Counted from the first letter of the stretch, positions 33,990 through 43,457 are shown. The stretch: 64,000 nucleotides of DNA from Symbiodinium natans (GCA_905221605.1 CAJNDS010002161.1:292033-356032); one strand, 5' to 3'. Program-made: numbers and translations. Notes: a model not told the origin generated them from the sequence alone.

Positions 33990-33994
33990 GGCAT
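33979..33994 (-). CDS. 16-nt micro-exon, 5' part of the split exon
   Basis: Between ATCAG|A and CACCAG|GAGCCC (GA-type donor). It gives CLQHQ in the phase that continues at 33887. The open frame also extends upstream (QREIR), so the true 5' border may be further left on this strand. Confidence 0.35.
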
Positions 33995-34189
33995 CTGATT
34001 TCGCGTTGAGGGTTTAGGGTCTAGCTTGGGGCCTCGGGAAAGTAAGAATGTGGGTAGGGTTTAGGGCTAAAGCGATTAGAGGCTGAAGCTTAAGGGTCGG
34101 TTTAGGGTTTAGGGTTTAGGGTTTAGGGTTTAGGGTTTCCGGTTTAGGGTTTCGGGTTTAGGCTTGACTGTTGCTTGGCCGCGATGTGG

Positions 34190-34275
34190 GCCCGAACCGC
34201 AAGGCCATCCCAGGACCTGCATAGGTCCCCTTGCTTGCTCTTGCCCGCAAAGGAGGCACCTGCGCTCTGCTGCGT
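34190..34275 (-). CDS. possible exon, minus-strand gene
   Basis: Open frame after GCAGCAG including SAGASFAGKSKQGDLCR, then a possible CAG|GTCCTG donor. It lies in series with the other minus-strand exons. Family unknown. Confidence 0.35.
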
Positions 34276-34350
34276 TTAGGGTTTAGGGTTTAGGGTTTAG
34301 GGTTTAGGGTTTAGGGTTTAGGGTTTAGGGTTTAGGGTTTAGGGTTAGGG
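34273..34350 (+). repeat. TTTAGGG array
   Basis: About ten heptamers. Confidence 0.95.
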
Positions 34351-35072
34351 ATTAAGGTTAGGGTTTAGGGTTTACGGTTTAGGGTTTCCCTATACGTGGC
34401 GCCCAGCTCATGCGGAGCGTCAGAGCTGCGCGCTGTGGCGCGGCAGCAAATTCGGACCGACAGCCTCAGATCCTAGCCCCAAGAGTAAGGGTTTAGGATA
34501 TAGGATTTAGGGTTGAGGGTTTAGGGTATAGGGTATGGGGTTTAGGGTTTAGGGTTTAGGGTTTAGGGTTGAGGGTTGAGGGTTGAGGCGAAAAAATAGG
34601 CCTGTGAAGGGCTTCTAAGGGAACCTAAATCCTAAAACAGGGATCAATCCCAGACGCAACTATAAGCATGTGAATAATCCCTAGTTCCTCGAAACCCTTA
34701 GATACACTCTAATTCCCTTAAACCCTTGGAAACACCTCTTATAAACCCTTTATTCCCTTAAACCCTTAGAAACCTCTTGCAAACTGAAATTCATGTAAAC
34801 CCTTTATGTCAACTCTCCATAACCCGCTTATCATCGGAAACAAAACCCTTAGAAAAGCACTAAATCCTGGGAAGCCAGAGCCCTCAACACCCTCAAGCTC
34901 TGTATCCTGTCAGCCTCTTCACTTCATAAGCTGCCGCACGCCGCAAGCCTAAACCCTAAACCCCAAACCCGAAACCCTAAACCCTCAACCCTATACAAAC
35001 CCTAAACCGTGAACCCTAAACCCTAAACCCTAAACCCCAAACCCTAAACCCCAGCGCGGGCCGCAGCGGATC

Positions 35073-35120
35073 CTGCAACGTCTCCTCGATGGAAGCCTGC
35101 CTGCGCTCGCAGTAATCACC
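35073..35120 (-). CDS. coiled-coil-like exon, minus-strand gene
   Basis: 48 nt, phase 0 to 0, from CGAAG|GGT to TGCAG|GATCC (GA donor), both in AG|G context. Encodes GDYCERRQASIEETLQ. Confidence 0.45.
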
Positions 35121-35804
35121 CTTCGGACCAACGACTCAAGAACCCACAGATGGCTTCTCATAAGTTTAGGGTTTAGGGTTTAGGGTTTAGGGTTTTGGGT
35201 TTAGGGTTTAGGGTTTGGGGTTTTAGGGTGTTTGTTCAGCTTCCCGAAGATTTCGGATAACCCAAAACCGACTCTTGCACCTCACCTAAGAACTCATGCA
35301 AAGGGTTTTAGAAGCATCACCTAGAAAACAAAGTTTCGGGTGTTCTTGTAAGGTTCCCTTTAGGGTTTAGTAGGGTTTAGGTCTTAGGGTTTAGGGCGAA
35401 GCCGATAACCCCCCCCCCCCCGGCAAACACTACAGTTTAACACCAAGTCATATGTAGTATGATTTGTGCAAAATGGACACCCACCGCGTCTTCACACCCA
35501 CCAAAAACATAAACAACCCTGTCTCATCAGCAGTCATTCAAACCCTACCTATCTTATGTGCCCATCCCAAATGGCGGATGCTGAAAGCTTGAAACCCCAA
35601 CCCTCTACAACCCCCTCCCCCCCTCACCATGCAACTCCCAACACGCATCCCAAACGCACACCCGAGACCCACAAGCCCGAAATCCTCTAAACCCTAAACC
35701 CTAAACCCGAAAATCTTAAATCCTAAACCCTAGACCCTAAACCCTAAACCCTCCTACCACAAGCGGAAGTCGAGGTGTCAGAACGAACGAGGGGTCCACT
35801 ACCC

Positions 35805-35870
35805 TAAACCCTAAACCCTAAACCCTAAACCCTAAACCCTAAACCCTAAACCCTAAACCCTAAACCCTCC
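35805..35870 (-). repeat. CCCTAAA array
   Basis: Nine heptamers. Confidence 0.95.
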
Positions 35871-35924
35871 GAAGATGGCATCCCAGGGCCTGTGTTTGTC
35901 GGCTTCCTTCTCGTCTTTCAGAGT
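35870..35924 (-). CDS. charged exon, minus-strand gene
   Basis: 55 nt (54+1) from GACGCAG|ACT to a GA-type donor (TTCG|GAGGG). Encodes TLKDEKEADKHRPWDAIF. The first part of this exon is duplicated at 35965-35985, on the far side of a short TTTAGGG tract. Confidence 0.45.
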
Positions 35925-35985
35925 CTGCGTCAGGGGTTTAGGGTTTAGGGTTTAGGGTTAGGGTGTCTTTCAGAGTTTGCGCCAG
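35913..35985 (+). repeat. telomere-like tract flanked by 21-bp direct repeats
   Basis: GTCTTTCAGAGTCTGCGTCAG (written here to 20: TCTTTCAGAGTCTGCGTCAG) at 35913-35933 recurs with two changes at 35965-35985. Four TTTAGGG-type units separate them. Confidence 0.85.
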
Positions 35986-36215
35986 TGATTATGGAATCGG
36001 GGGGTTCAGGGGTTCAGGGGTTCGGGGTTCAGGGTTAGGGTTTACGGGTTTAGGGTTTAGGGTAGAGAGTTTAGGATCCCTAAAGCAACAAACCTATGGC
36101 CAACCTTAGCCCAAGACTCATCAGGAGGGAGAGGGTCAGGGTTGGAAGAGGCCAGGGCTGGGGGTTTAGGGTGTAGGGTTTAGGGTTTAGGGCTTAGGGC
36201 TTAGGGTTTAGGGGC

Positions 36216-36269
36216 CCGTCTTTGCTGCTAAGGCTTCTACGGGGGCTTCTTCTTGAAGCTCCCAGAACA
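36216..36269 (-). CDS. exon, minus-strand gene
   Basis: 54 nt (2+51+1) from GTTTCAG|TG to CGG|GC. Encodes FWELQEEAPVEALAAKT. The start phase matches the single base left by the exon at 36405-36456, which would make the joining codon Val. Confidence 0.5.
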
Positions 36270-36404
36270 CTGAAACCAGGTTCTCCGAAGATCCTCTTCA
36301 ACCCAGGAAAGGGAAAAAAAAACAAACCCTAGACCCTAGACCCTAGACCCTAAACCCTAAACCCTAAATTACTAAACCCTCCCTTATCAAGGGCCCTTTT
36401 GTGC

Positions 36405-36456
36405 CTGCACTTTTGCAGCCTGCTTCCACAACGCTTTTCTCTTCTTCGAGTGGTTC
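36405..36456 (-). CDS. exon, minus-strand gene
   Basis: 52 nt (51+1) from CGCAG|GAA to GCAG|GCAC (GC donor). Encodes EPLEEEKSVVEAGCKSA. It joins in phase with the exon at 36951-37047 upstream (phase 0) and 36216-36269 downstream. Three neighbouring exons thus agree in phase. Confidence 0.5.
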
Positions 36457-36950
36457 CTGCGATGCGTCGTGGACTATGAGCATGAGGCAGGTGTTGTCCG
36501 GGCTGGGTGTATAGGGTTTAGGGTTTAGGGTGGTTTGGGGTTTAGGGTTTAGGGTTTCGGATTTAGGGTTTAAGGGTTCAAGGGTTCAGGGTTTAAGGGT
36601 TTAAGGGTTCAGGGGTTGGGGTTCAAGGGTTCATTTGGGGTTCAGGGTTCAAAACTCTGGGTGTAGGGGCTAGGGTTTATGGATTGGTGTTTGAGGGTGT
36701 TTATAGGGTTTGGGGAGGTCTTGAGTTTGTGCAGGGTCTGAAAGAAAGAAGCACAGAAAGAAAAAAGAAACGACAGGAACAAAGAAAAACAGAAACAAAG
36801 AAATGAACAAAGAAATGAGCAAGAACACGCTTGGAAAGAATGAAAGAAGCAGAAAGAAACACAGGCCTCGTAAACAGCTTCTGGGAGCTTGCCCGGCTTC
36901 CCTCCCCAAAGATTTGGGTTTAGGGCCTAGGGTTCAGGGCTTAGGGTTTC

Positions 36951-37047
36951 CTTCTCCCCCTTCCAGTCTTGGTTGTTGTGTTCAGGAAGGACGAACTTGA
37001 GGCAACAGGATTGAGCCAGCATAGGAAGCACGTCAAGGGTGACAACC
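36951..37047 (-). CDS. exon whose acceptor lies in a telomere unit
   Basis: 97 nt (1+96) encoding VVTLDVLPMLAQSCCLKFVL and then PEHNNQDWKGEK. Its acceptor is the TTTAG|G of the last telomere-type unit before the exon, and its donor is GA-type (GAAG|GAAACC). The start phase matches the 2-nt remainder of the exon at 37181-37219. Confidence 0.5.
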
Positions 37048-37165
37048 CTAAACCCTAAACCCTAAACCCTAAACCGTAAACCCTAAACCCTAAACCCTAA
37101 ACCCTAAACCCTAAACCCTAAACCCTAAACCCTAAACCCTAAACCCTAAACCCTAAACCCTACCC
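37045..37165 (-). repeat. CCCTAAA array
   Basis: About 17 heptamers forming the intron between the exons at 37181 and 36951. Confidence 0.98.
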
Positions 37166-37180
37166 CTAAACCCTAAACTC

Positions 37181-37219
37181 CTAAGCATGAACACGAGAAC
37201 CATGTAGAAGACCCAGAAG
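37181..37219 (-). CDS. hydrophobic micro-exon, possible membrane segment
   Basis: 39 nt (1+36+2) from CTTCCAG|C to TTAG|GAG (GA donor). Encodes FWVFYMVLVFML, strongly hydrophobic and able to be part of a transmembrane helix, resembling pore-lining segments of cation channels only in general composition. The 20-nt piece at 37245-37264 precedes it in matching phase. Confidence 0.45.
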   Translation of the reverse strand, partial: LLGLLHGSRVHA

Positions 37220-37244
37220 CTGGAAGGAAGCTCCCCTAACTTAC

Positions 37245-37264
37245 CTTGGATACCCTATAGACAC
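37245..37264 (-). CDS. 20-nt micro-exon with perfect donor
   Basis: Between GGTTCAG|GTG and AAG|GTAAGT. Encodes VSIGYP plus two bases that join the next exon as Ser. Confidence 0.4.
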
Positions 37265-37265
37265 C

Positions 37266-37412
37266 TGAACCACCACCTAAACCCTAAACACCCTAAACAC
37301 CCTAAACACCCTAAACACCCTAAACACCCTAAACACCCTAAACACCCTAAACACCCTAAACACCCTAAACACCCTAAACACCCTAAACACCCTAAACACC
37401 CTAAACACCCTA
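37266..37412 (-). repeat. homogenised CCCTAAACA (9-mer) array
   Basis: About 15 identical 9-bp units (CCCTAAACA), a telomere-derived unit with two extra bases. Confidence 0.97.
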
Positions 37413-37444
37413 AGCCCCAAACCTCAGCAGCCTAAACCCCCAAC

Positions 37445-37501
37445 CCCGTCACGGCACGCAGGCGCCTCACCAGCACATGCGTCATCCGCTCGACCTCGCT
37501 C
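37445..37501 (-). CDS. exon, minus-strand gene
   Basis: 57 nt from GACAG|GAG to GG|GTTGGG. Encodes SEVERMTHVLVRRLRAVT, a basic amphipathic stretch. Confidence 0.5.
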
Positions 37502-37643
37502 CTGTCCGGAGTGCCCCCTAAACTCGAAACCCCTGAAACCCCCTAAAACCCAAAGCCGAAAGCCGAAACGCTAAACCCTAAACCCTAGCCCTGGACCCTA
37601 AACCCAAAACCCTAAACCTCAAACCCTGAACGTTGCACTCGAC

Positions 37644-37681
37644 CGGTTGTGAAGGCATCGGTTTCTTGTGGTGCTGCGTTC
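37644..37681 (-). CDS. exon, minus-strand gene
   Basis: 38 nt from an excellent acceptor (CTACCTCTCTTCAG|G) to CCG|GTCGAG. All three frames are open; ERSTTRNRCLHN (36+2) joins in phase with the exon at 37445-37501. Confidence 0.4.
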
Positions 37682-37841
37682 CTGAAGAGAGGTAGAGGGG
37701 CTTAGGGTTTAGGCTTCATAGGGTTTAGGGTTTAGGGTTTAGGGTTTAAATTTAGGGTTTAGGGTTTAGGGTTTAGGGTGTAGGACTTAGGGTTCAGAGG
37801 GGGTGGGGTGTACACATCAACAGGTATTTTAGCATTCTCAC

Positions 37842-37860
37842 CCTCATATCCTCCGAGTGA
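37842..37860 (-). CDS. 19-nt micro-exon
   Basis: Between GTGTTTTTCAG and GTGAGA, both close to consensus. Six codons at most. Confidence 0.3.
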
Positions 37861-37917
37861 CTGAAAAACACACGGTTTAGGTTTTAGGGTTTTGGTTTTT
37901 GTGTTTATGGTTTAGGG

Positions 37918-38085
37918 GGATGCCGCGAAGTCCACCAGGTCTACCAGAGAAATTATCGCATTGCGTGCCCCGGAAACCCGGGCCCCGTCTGGCTTGGGGT
38001 AGCAGCTGAGCTCAGTGCTTGCACTTGTGGAGCTCTTCGATTCGTGTACCTTGAGCAGACTTGGGAAGGTGTCTGAACCCTACTT
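37918..38085 (-). CDS. open minus-strand segment, possible exon
   Basis: About 54 codons without a stop, including VSGARNAIISLVDLVDFAAS. Longest of this series but exact splice borders are not evident. Confidence 0.35.
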
Positions 38086-38295
38086 CCGGAAGCTCTAAAC
38101 CCTAAACCCTAAACCCTAGTAACCCTAGTTCCCAGACCCAAAACCCGATCCCGTACCCTGAAGTGGTCCCATGTCTTAAACGCCGACATCCTAAAACCCT
38201 AAACCCCTAAACCCCTAAACCCCTAAACCCCTAAACCCTAAACCGGGTTTAGGTTCTAGGTTTATAGGCTTAGGGTTTAGGGGTTTTGGGGTCCA

Positions 38296-38382
38296 GAGCT
38301 CAGGGTTCCAGTCCCAGGAACGGTAGCGGTCGGGCAGCTTCTCTTGCCGGATCTTCTCGTTGCGCGCCAGCTGGCACGGGCG
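38296..38382 (-). CDS. exon, minus-strand gene
   Basis: Open frame after ATGGAAG including RPCQLARNEKIRQEKLPDRY and then RSWDWNPEL. Very charged, clearly unlike repeat-derived peptide. 3' border likely a GA or CT-adjacent site and not fixed here. Confidence 0.45.
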
Positions 38383-38865
38383 CTTCCATCAACATAACCG
38401 GGTTTAGGGTTTAGGGTTTAGGGTTTGAACCCCATGAACCCTATGAAACCTATAGACCCGTTTCTAAATTAAGCCATGATTTTGACGCATTGATTCTACA
38501 CCTCTAGACCCTATAAACCCACAACCCCCCCCCCCCTCCAACAAAAGAACAACAAAAAACAAAACAAAACACTGCAAACTCTATGCCAGCGCTGGTGCGA
38601 AGCCACCAAAGCCCCGCATCCGAAAGGCCTGCCTGTGCTCTGAGTTCAAGTTCAACATTTGGGAACTTGATTCTATGGTCCATGGAATACGTGAGAGGGT
38701 TAGCGCTTAGGGTCTTAAGGCTTTCGGAGTTTTCGTGGGTTGTTGGGAAACAGGAAGTGCAACTTTTTCAGGCGACCTCCCAACCCCTGAGCTCCAACAC
38801 TCAACCCAGAACTGCCCTTGGCCGCGCCAGCTGCTTGAACTTCAAGAGATGGTGGAAGTCAATAC

Positions 38866-38924
38866 CTTGCGGCAGAAGACTTCGGGAGCTCTTGGCTGGT
38901 GTGCTCGACTTCACGGCTTTCTGC
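38866..38924 (-). CDS. exon, minus-strand gene
   Basis: 59 nt (57+2) from GTTCAG|GCA to AAG|GTATTG. Encodes AESREVEHTSQELPKSSAA. It starts in the phase left by the exon at 39190-39233. Confidence 0.45.
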
Positions 38925-39189
38925 CTGAACCCTGAACCCGGATCCCTAACAAACCCTAAACACTAAACCCTAAACCCTAAACCCTAAACCCTAAACCCTA
39001 GACCCTAGACCCTAGACCCTAAACCCTACCCCCCAAACCTCTTCTGAGACTATGGGGCTTAAAGCAAGGCCAAGGTTCTGGAGCGCTTCATGTACTTCAA
39101 GGGCGGATTTTGGCGGGGTTTACGGATCTCGGGTTTAAGCTTAGGAGGATCCGCCAACAAAAAGCCCATTCATATCATTGTTCTTCAAC

Positions 39190-39233
39190 CAGCAACTTGC
39201 AGGAATACACAGCAAAGACTCTGACGCCGTAGT
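39190..39233 (-). CDS. LRR-gene exon 3 of the phase-matched trio
   Basis: 44 nt (2+42) from GGGAG|AC to CTG|GTTGAAG. Encodes YGVRVFAVYSCKLL. The first two bases complete an Asp codon with the last base of the exon at 39330-39402. The acceptor is made by the end of a telomere-type unit (TTTAGGGAG). Confidence 0.5.
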
Positions 39234-39329
39234 CTCCCTAAACCCTAAACCCTAAACCCTATAAATCCTAAACCCTAAATCCTAAACCCTGCAATCCTAT
39301 CTGCCTTATGGCCCCTTAGCCTTTACGTC

Positions 39330-39402
39330 CTTTCGCAGACATGCCGGAGGGGCTATTCAGCTCAATGTTCAACTGCGTCACGGTGCCGTTGTGCATGAGC
39401 GC
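39330..39402 (-). CDS. LRR (RNI-type) exon
   Basis: 73 nt (72+1) from ACTGAG|GCG to AAAG|GACG (GA donor). Encodes ALMHNGTVTQLNIELNSPSG followed by Met-Ser-Ala-Lys. The pattern ALxxNxTVTxLNIExN is the classic ribonuclease-inhibitor-type repeat. Joined in phase 0 to the exon at 39898-39962, the junction reads …AAFAE-ALMHNGTVTQLNIE…, completing the helix-turn-strand of one repeat. LRRs of this class usually act in protein-protein binding. Confidence 0.7.
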
Positions 39403-39897
39403 CTCAGTCTCTCTTGCGGTGTAGGGTTTAGGGTTTAGGGTTTAGGGTTTCGGGTTTAGGGTTTAGGGTTTAGGGTTTAGGGCTTAGGTATTTCTTGCCT
39501 TCTCTCGTTCCTTCCTCGTTGGTTCTGCTACTTCCTCACCACCTCTATTAATCAAACTCAGGCTTGTGTTGGGGTTCAGGCAGACCTTCCATTGCTACTT
39601 CTCTGCTTCGTGCTTGCTTCGGCCCATGGGTCTAGGGTTTAGGGTTTGGGGTTTAGGGTTTAGGGGCTTAGAAGGCTAATAGAATCCGAGGTTCGGGCTT
39701 AGGGTCATGACAGGCTCCGGGGGTTCAGCCCTAAACCCAACACACCCCGAACTCCCCCAAATAGGGCTCTGCCTCCAAATGGCACCCATAGAATTGCGGG
39801 GTTCTGAATATACAGGGAGTGGGGCTTGCGAGGTTACCCTAAACTCTAAACCCTAACCCCGGAACCCTAAACCCTAAACCCTAAATCCGTGCCCTGC

Positions 39898-39962
39898 CTC
39901 CGCGAATGCAGCAGCACTCGCGTCGCGGAGGCTGTTGTCGCGCATGGACAAGACCTCCAGGC
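39898..39962 (-). CDS. LRR (RNI-type) exon
   Basis: 65 nt (2+63) from GGCAAG|GC to GGAG|GCAGGG (GC donor). Encodes LEVLSMRDNSLRDASAAAFA then Glu: strand (LEVLSMRDNSL), loop and helix of an RNI-type repeat. Phase and motif both continue into 39330-39402. The intron between them (495 bp) is largely TTTAGGG-type repeat and unique spacer. Confidence 0.7.
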
Positions 39963-40129
39963 CTTGCCGTTCAGGCTCCACAGCTTTAGGATGTAGGGTT
40001 CACCCTAAACCCTAAACCCTGCACCGTAAACCCCAACCCCTAAACCCTGGCCCTAAACCCTACCCTAAACCCTAAACCCTACCCTAAACCCTAAACCCAT
40101 ACACCCTTGGGGGGGCTTCGGACTTAGGG

Positions 40130-41460
40130 TCTAAGCATAGGCCGCACAGGGCTTAGGATTCGCCTGGCAGCGGGAAACATCTTTGCCTGTCATCTTGCAT
40201 AAAGCTTCCCAAAGAACCAACGGGGAGTGCCACGCAGCACTGGACCCGTTGCCGCCGCCGTCGGGGATGTGCAGTCGAGGCTGATGATCCCGGGCAGGTG
40301 CCGACTTCATAACACCGGGTGAAGAAGAGACAGTCTTCGTCGGCTGTGAATCACATTGTCTGGGAACAGGACACGACACAGACTCACATACAGTATCAGG
40401 AACTGAGATCGCAGGTGAGGTGTCACGTCAGAATACGCTAACAATCGGACACAGCGTCCGCCCGACGCAGGATGGTCCTCTATACACCTAGTCACTTCTT
40501 GGGACATGTGCCCCCACCATGAGAGTCCGAGAAACAAATGTTGCACTTATGAAGGAATCGACAGTCATCCGCAGAGCGAAGGCGTTGCAGAGATCGTCGC
40601 CCATTTCTCCACGCAAGCAGCAGCAAGAAAGCACAAACAACCAATCGCAGGCGAAAGTACTGGCTGACTACTGAAGTAATAGCCCAAGAATACGCGACAA
40701 GAATACGCGAGTACTTGACAGGGACAAATCGTGCACTCAATGTCAAGTAACACTCAACGTTAACAAGAAACTGTGCAAGATGGATGAAACCGTTACTAAC
40801 AGCGCACCCTTGCACGCCCGGGACATCCAGACTAACAACGACTCCACGTAGGATCGCGCGATGTCGATCGCAACGCGAACTAGGAGATGGGGGGGGGGGG
40901 GGGGGGGGGCGTACTCACAACGCACACATGTGCGTCCGGGAACACCGCCCAAACTGGTTAAGACAAGCATCATTGCGCTTGTCCAAAGCATCCAGTATGC
41001 TGACAAGGGCTAAAGCCTGCAAACTGTGGGTCATCTTGCGACAAACTGTAAAAGTCGTGCAGCGCCAGCGAAGGCCGGCATGCCAAACGCCACTTGGCCA
41101 AACAAGGCGCGAATCTTCATCACCAATCCTCACCGCGCGGTGAAAATATCCGGAACTGCTGTTGACGATCCACACGCCTGCAGAATGAGGGTGGGCGCAC
41201 TCATGCTGTGACCCCGACGCAGCACTTTCGACTTTCGTCTTCACTGGAGATGGCATTGTCAGTGTCCGAAGAGCAGCTGCCAGGGCTGCCCATATGCTTG
41301 TGCTCGGAAGTACTTTCCTCATCCTCCTCCTCGTCCTCTTCCTCGTTGTCGGTATCTGAGCAGGCTTCACACAAGGAGCACAAAATGGCGCTGGCGTAGT
41401 GGCCGCATCCTGGGCGCGGGCAAAAAAGGACTCTGCCTCTTCTAGTCTCGCTCTTCGACG
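40130..41460. other. repeat-free island, gene content unresolved
   Basis: Ordinary-composition DNA with overlapping frames on both strands, none recognised. A minus-strand frame at 41201-41593 has an acidic stretch (SDTDNEEEDEEEDEESTSEH), and a poly(G) run lies at 40890-40910. It may be the remainder of the element represented by the recombinase-like fragment. Confidence 0.4.
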
Positions 41461-41919
41461 ATGCAGGGGATTGAGCTTTCAATTGCCGGTGCAGTCGCGT
41501 CCCCAGGCATCCAAGACAGTGTGTTGAGGGCTCCCAGGATCCCACGTGAGCTGCCTGGCCGTGAGGAAAAAAATCGCTTGATGTTGGCATCAACCTTGGC
41601 TAAGTTCTGCATTCTTCTTGGCGGCGCGGGAGGAAGCAGTGTACATGTTGCTATGGGCACGCTTGCGTCTGTCAGTGATATTGCCCCTCTGTTCTGCGAT
41701 CGAGCGCCGTCTACTCTGCGTCGGCATATCTCGGGATGGAAACGCTGGTTGCAGTTCTGTGGTGCGTTGGACTGGAACGCCGCTTCTCCGTCCCTCACGC
41801 AGGTTGTCGATTTCGCGAAAAGCTTATCTGAAGGAGTGCGAAGCGATCGGGGCCGCAAGCGGCTTGCGCAAGCAACCCAGAAAACTCTCAACGGCTTAGG
41901 TTTAGGGTTCAGGGCTTAG
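41461..41919 (+). pseudogene. truncated tyrosine-recombinase-like fragment
   Basis: A 152-codon frame in an approximately 1.8-kb island (40130-41890) free of telomere units. Residues about 80-125 (APSTLRRHISGWKRWLQFC, then ALDWNAASPSLTQVVDFAKS) resemble the SAM-like core-binding domain at the N-terminus of tyrosine recombinases, a type carried by many dinoflagellate repetitive elements. No catalytic domain follows: the frame runs into TTTAGGG repeat at about 41890 and stops. A 150-codon antisense frame overlaps it. Alternative: a chance frame, or an exon of an unrelated gene. Confidence 0.4.
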
Positions 41920-42983
41920 GGTTCTGAATTCCAGCGGCCGCAAGCCCTCCGCAACCCCTAAACCCCTAAAGGCCCACAGCCTCGAGACTCGTAGACCCAT
42001 GAACCTCGAAACCCCTTATAGAAGCCTTAAGCCTCTAACACCCAAGCCCGTACACCCATGGCGCACGAGCTCTCGACATCCCCATAGCCCCCAAACTTTA
42101 GGGTTTAGGGTTTAGGGTTTAGGGCTTAGGGTTTAGGAGTTAACTTATCAATCCCAAACCGTAAACACACAAATCAACCTCCTTCATCGACGGACCTGCC
42201 TTGGTTCTCGGTCAGGCCACCTGCCAGGTGCAGCCCCGCCGTATCCTTGGCATCACTGAAACTCTAAACCGGGCCGGGTGGAAGCCGTTTCCTGCCAAGT
42301 GTTTGGGCTTCGGCTATTTAGGGTTTAGGGTTTAGGGTTAGGGTTTAGGGTTTAGGGTTTAGGGTTTAGGGCTTAGGATCTCACCTCCGCATGCAGGTGT
42401 TTGGAAGAGATAGTCGCTGGTGACCAAATAAAACCCTAAACCCTACACCCCCCCTCAACCCTCAACCCGCAACCCTCAACCCTAAACCGAAACCCATGTA
42501 AGGCTTCTGGAGGGAACTGGTATTGATTTGGAGCAAGCACAGTAGGGTTACAGGGATTAGGGCTACGGAGATTTAGAGTATGGAGTCGCAGGGTTACAGT
42601 TTAAGGTTTTAGGGTTGAGGGCTTTTCGGTTTAGGGGCTTTTCGGTTTAGGGTTTAGGGCTACTGGGTTGCAGGACGTGGGGATTCTAGGGTCTTAGGGT
42701 TTTGGGGTTGAGGGTGTTTAGTCTAGGCCTTCTAGGGGTTTAGGCGTGGTAACTTGCAAGCGCGGCCTTTGGGGGTGGAGAGGAGATCTGGGGCTGGATC
42801 TACAGGACGTCGAGACAGTGCTTTCAAGGGTTTATAAGGGTTCACTGTTTACCGCAGACATTGGATCTGCTCCGTATACTCTAAACCCTAAACCCTAAAC
42901 TCTAAACCCTAAACCCTAAACCCTAAACCCTAGACCCTGGACCCTAGACCCTAACCCTAAACCCTAAACCCTAGACCACCCAG

Positions 42984-43165
42984 CATGGCTCGTGGGACTT
43001 GCTGGTGCTTGGGAGGATCTTCGGAACCCCAACCAACGGGGCCCCCAACGCACCGTCATGAAGTACATAGGCGAGAGACACAAGCTTGAAGCGTGCGCTG
43101 AATGCCCTTCGGTGTACAAGATTCTTGACGGCGCCGTTGCTACGATTTGGTACAACTACGACGAG
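42984..43165 (+). CDS. penultimate exon of a plus-strand gene
   Basis: 182 nt (2+180) from CACCCAG|CA to GACGAG|GTTTAA. Sixty codons without a stop, including RTVMKYIGERHKLEACAECP and ILDGAVATIWYNYDE. The end phase (0) matches the start of 43633-43752. No family recognised. The antisense frame is open too but lacks splice support. Confidence 0.5.
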
Positions 43166-43399
43166 GTTTAATTTTCTTACACAAAGACTATGATGGTGAT
43201 TGCTACTCCGACAACGACGATGACCACTGCCAAAATTTCTCTGTTGACCTCCTGCTGAAGCACAAGTCTCCAGGCTTCAAGTCAAACTGGGGCCCAGCAA
43301 CAATGGCGTTTAGGCGGGGTTTGGGGTTTAGGCTTTCGGGTTTAGGCTTTAGGGTTTAGGGTTTAGAGCTTAGGGTTTAGGGTTTAGGGCGAAGTGAGC

Positions 43400-43457
43400 C
43401 GAGGGACATCGAGGTGGCAGCCGTTTAGATGTAGCTGTCGCAAGTCGCGATTCCCAC
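43400..43457 (-). CDS. LRR-like exon
   Basis: Starts after GCCCAG|GT and encodes NRDLRQLHLNGCHLDVPRL, with the LxxLxLxGCxL strand pattern of LRRs. 3' border uncertain (GC donors). It lies inside the intron of the plus-strand gene at 42984-43752, on the opposite strand. Confidence 0.5.

Noticed and set aside
37266-37412. CRISPR-like regular repeat
   Set aside because: A 9-bp unit without spacers is a tandem microsatellite.
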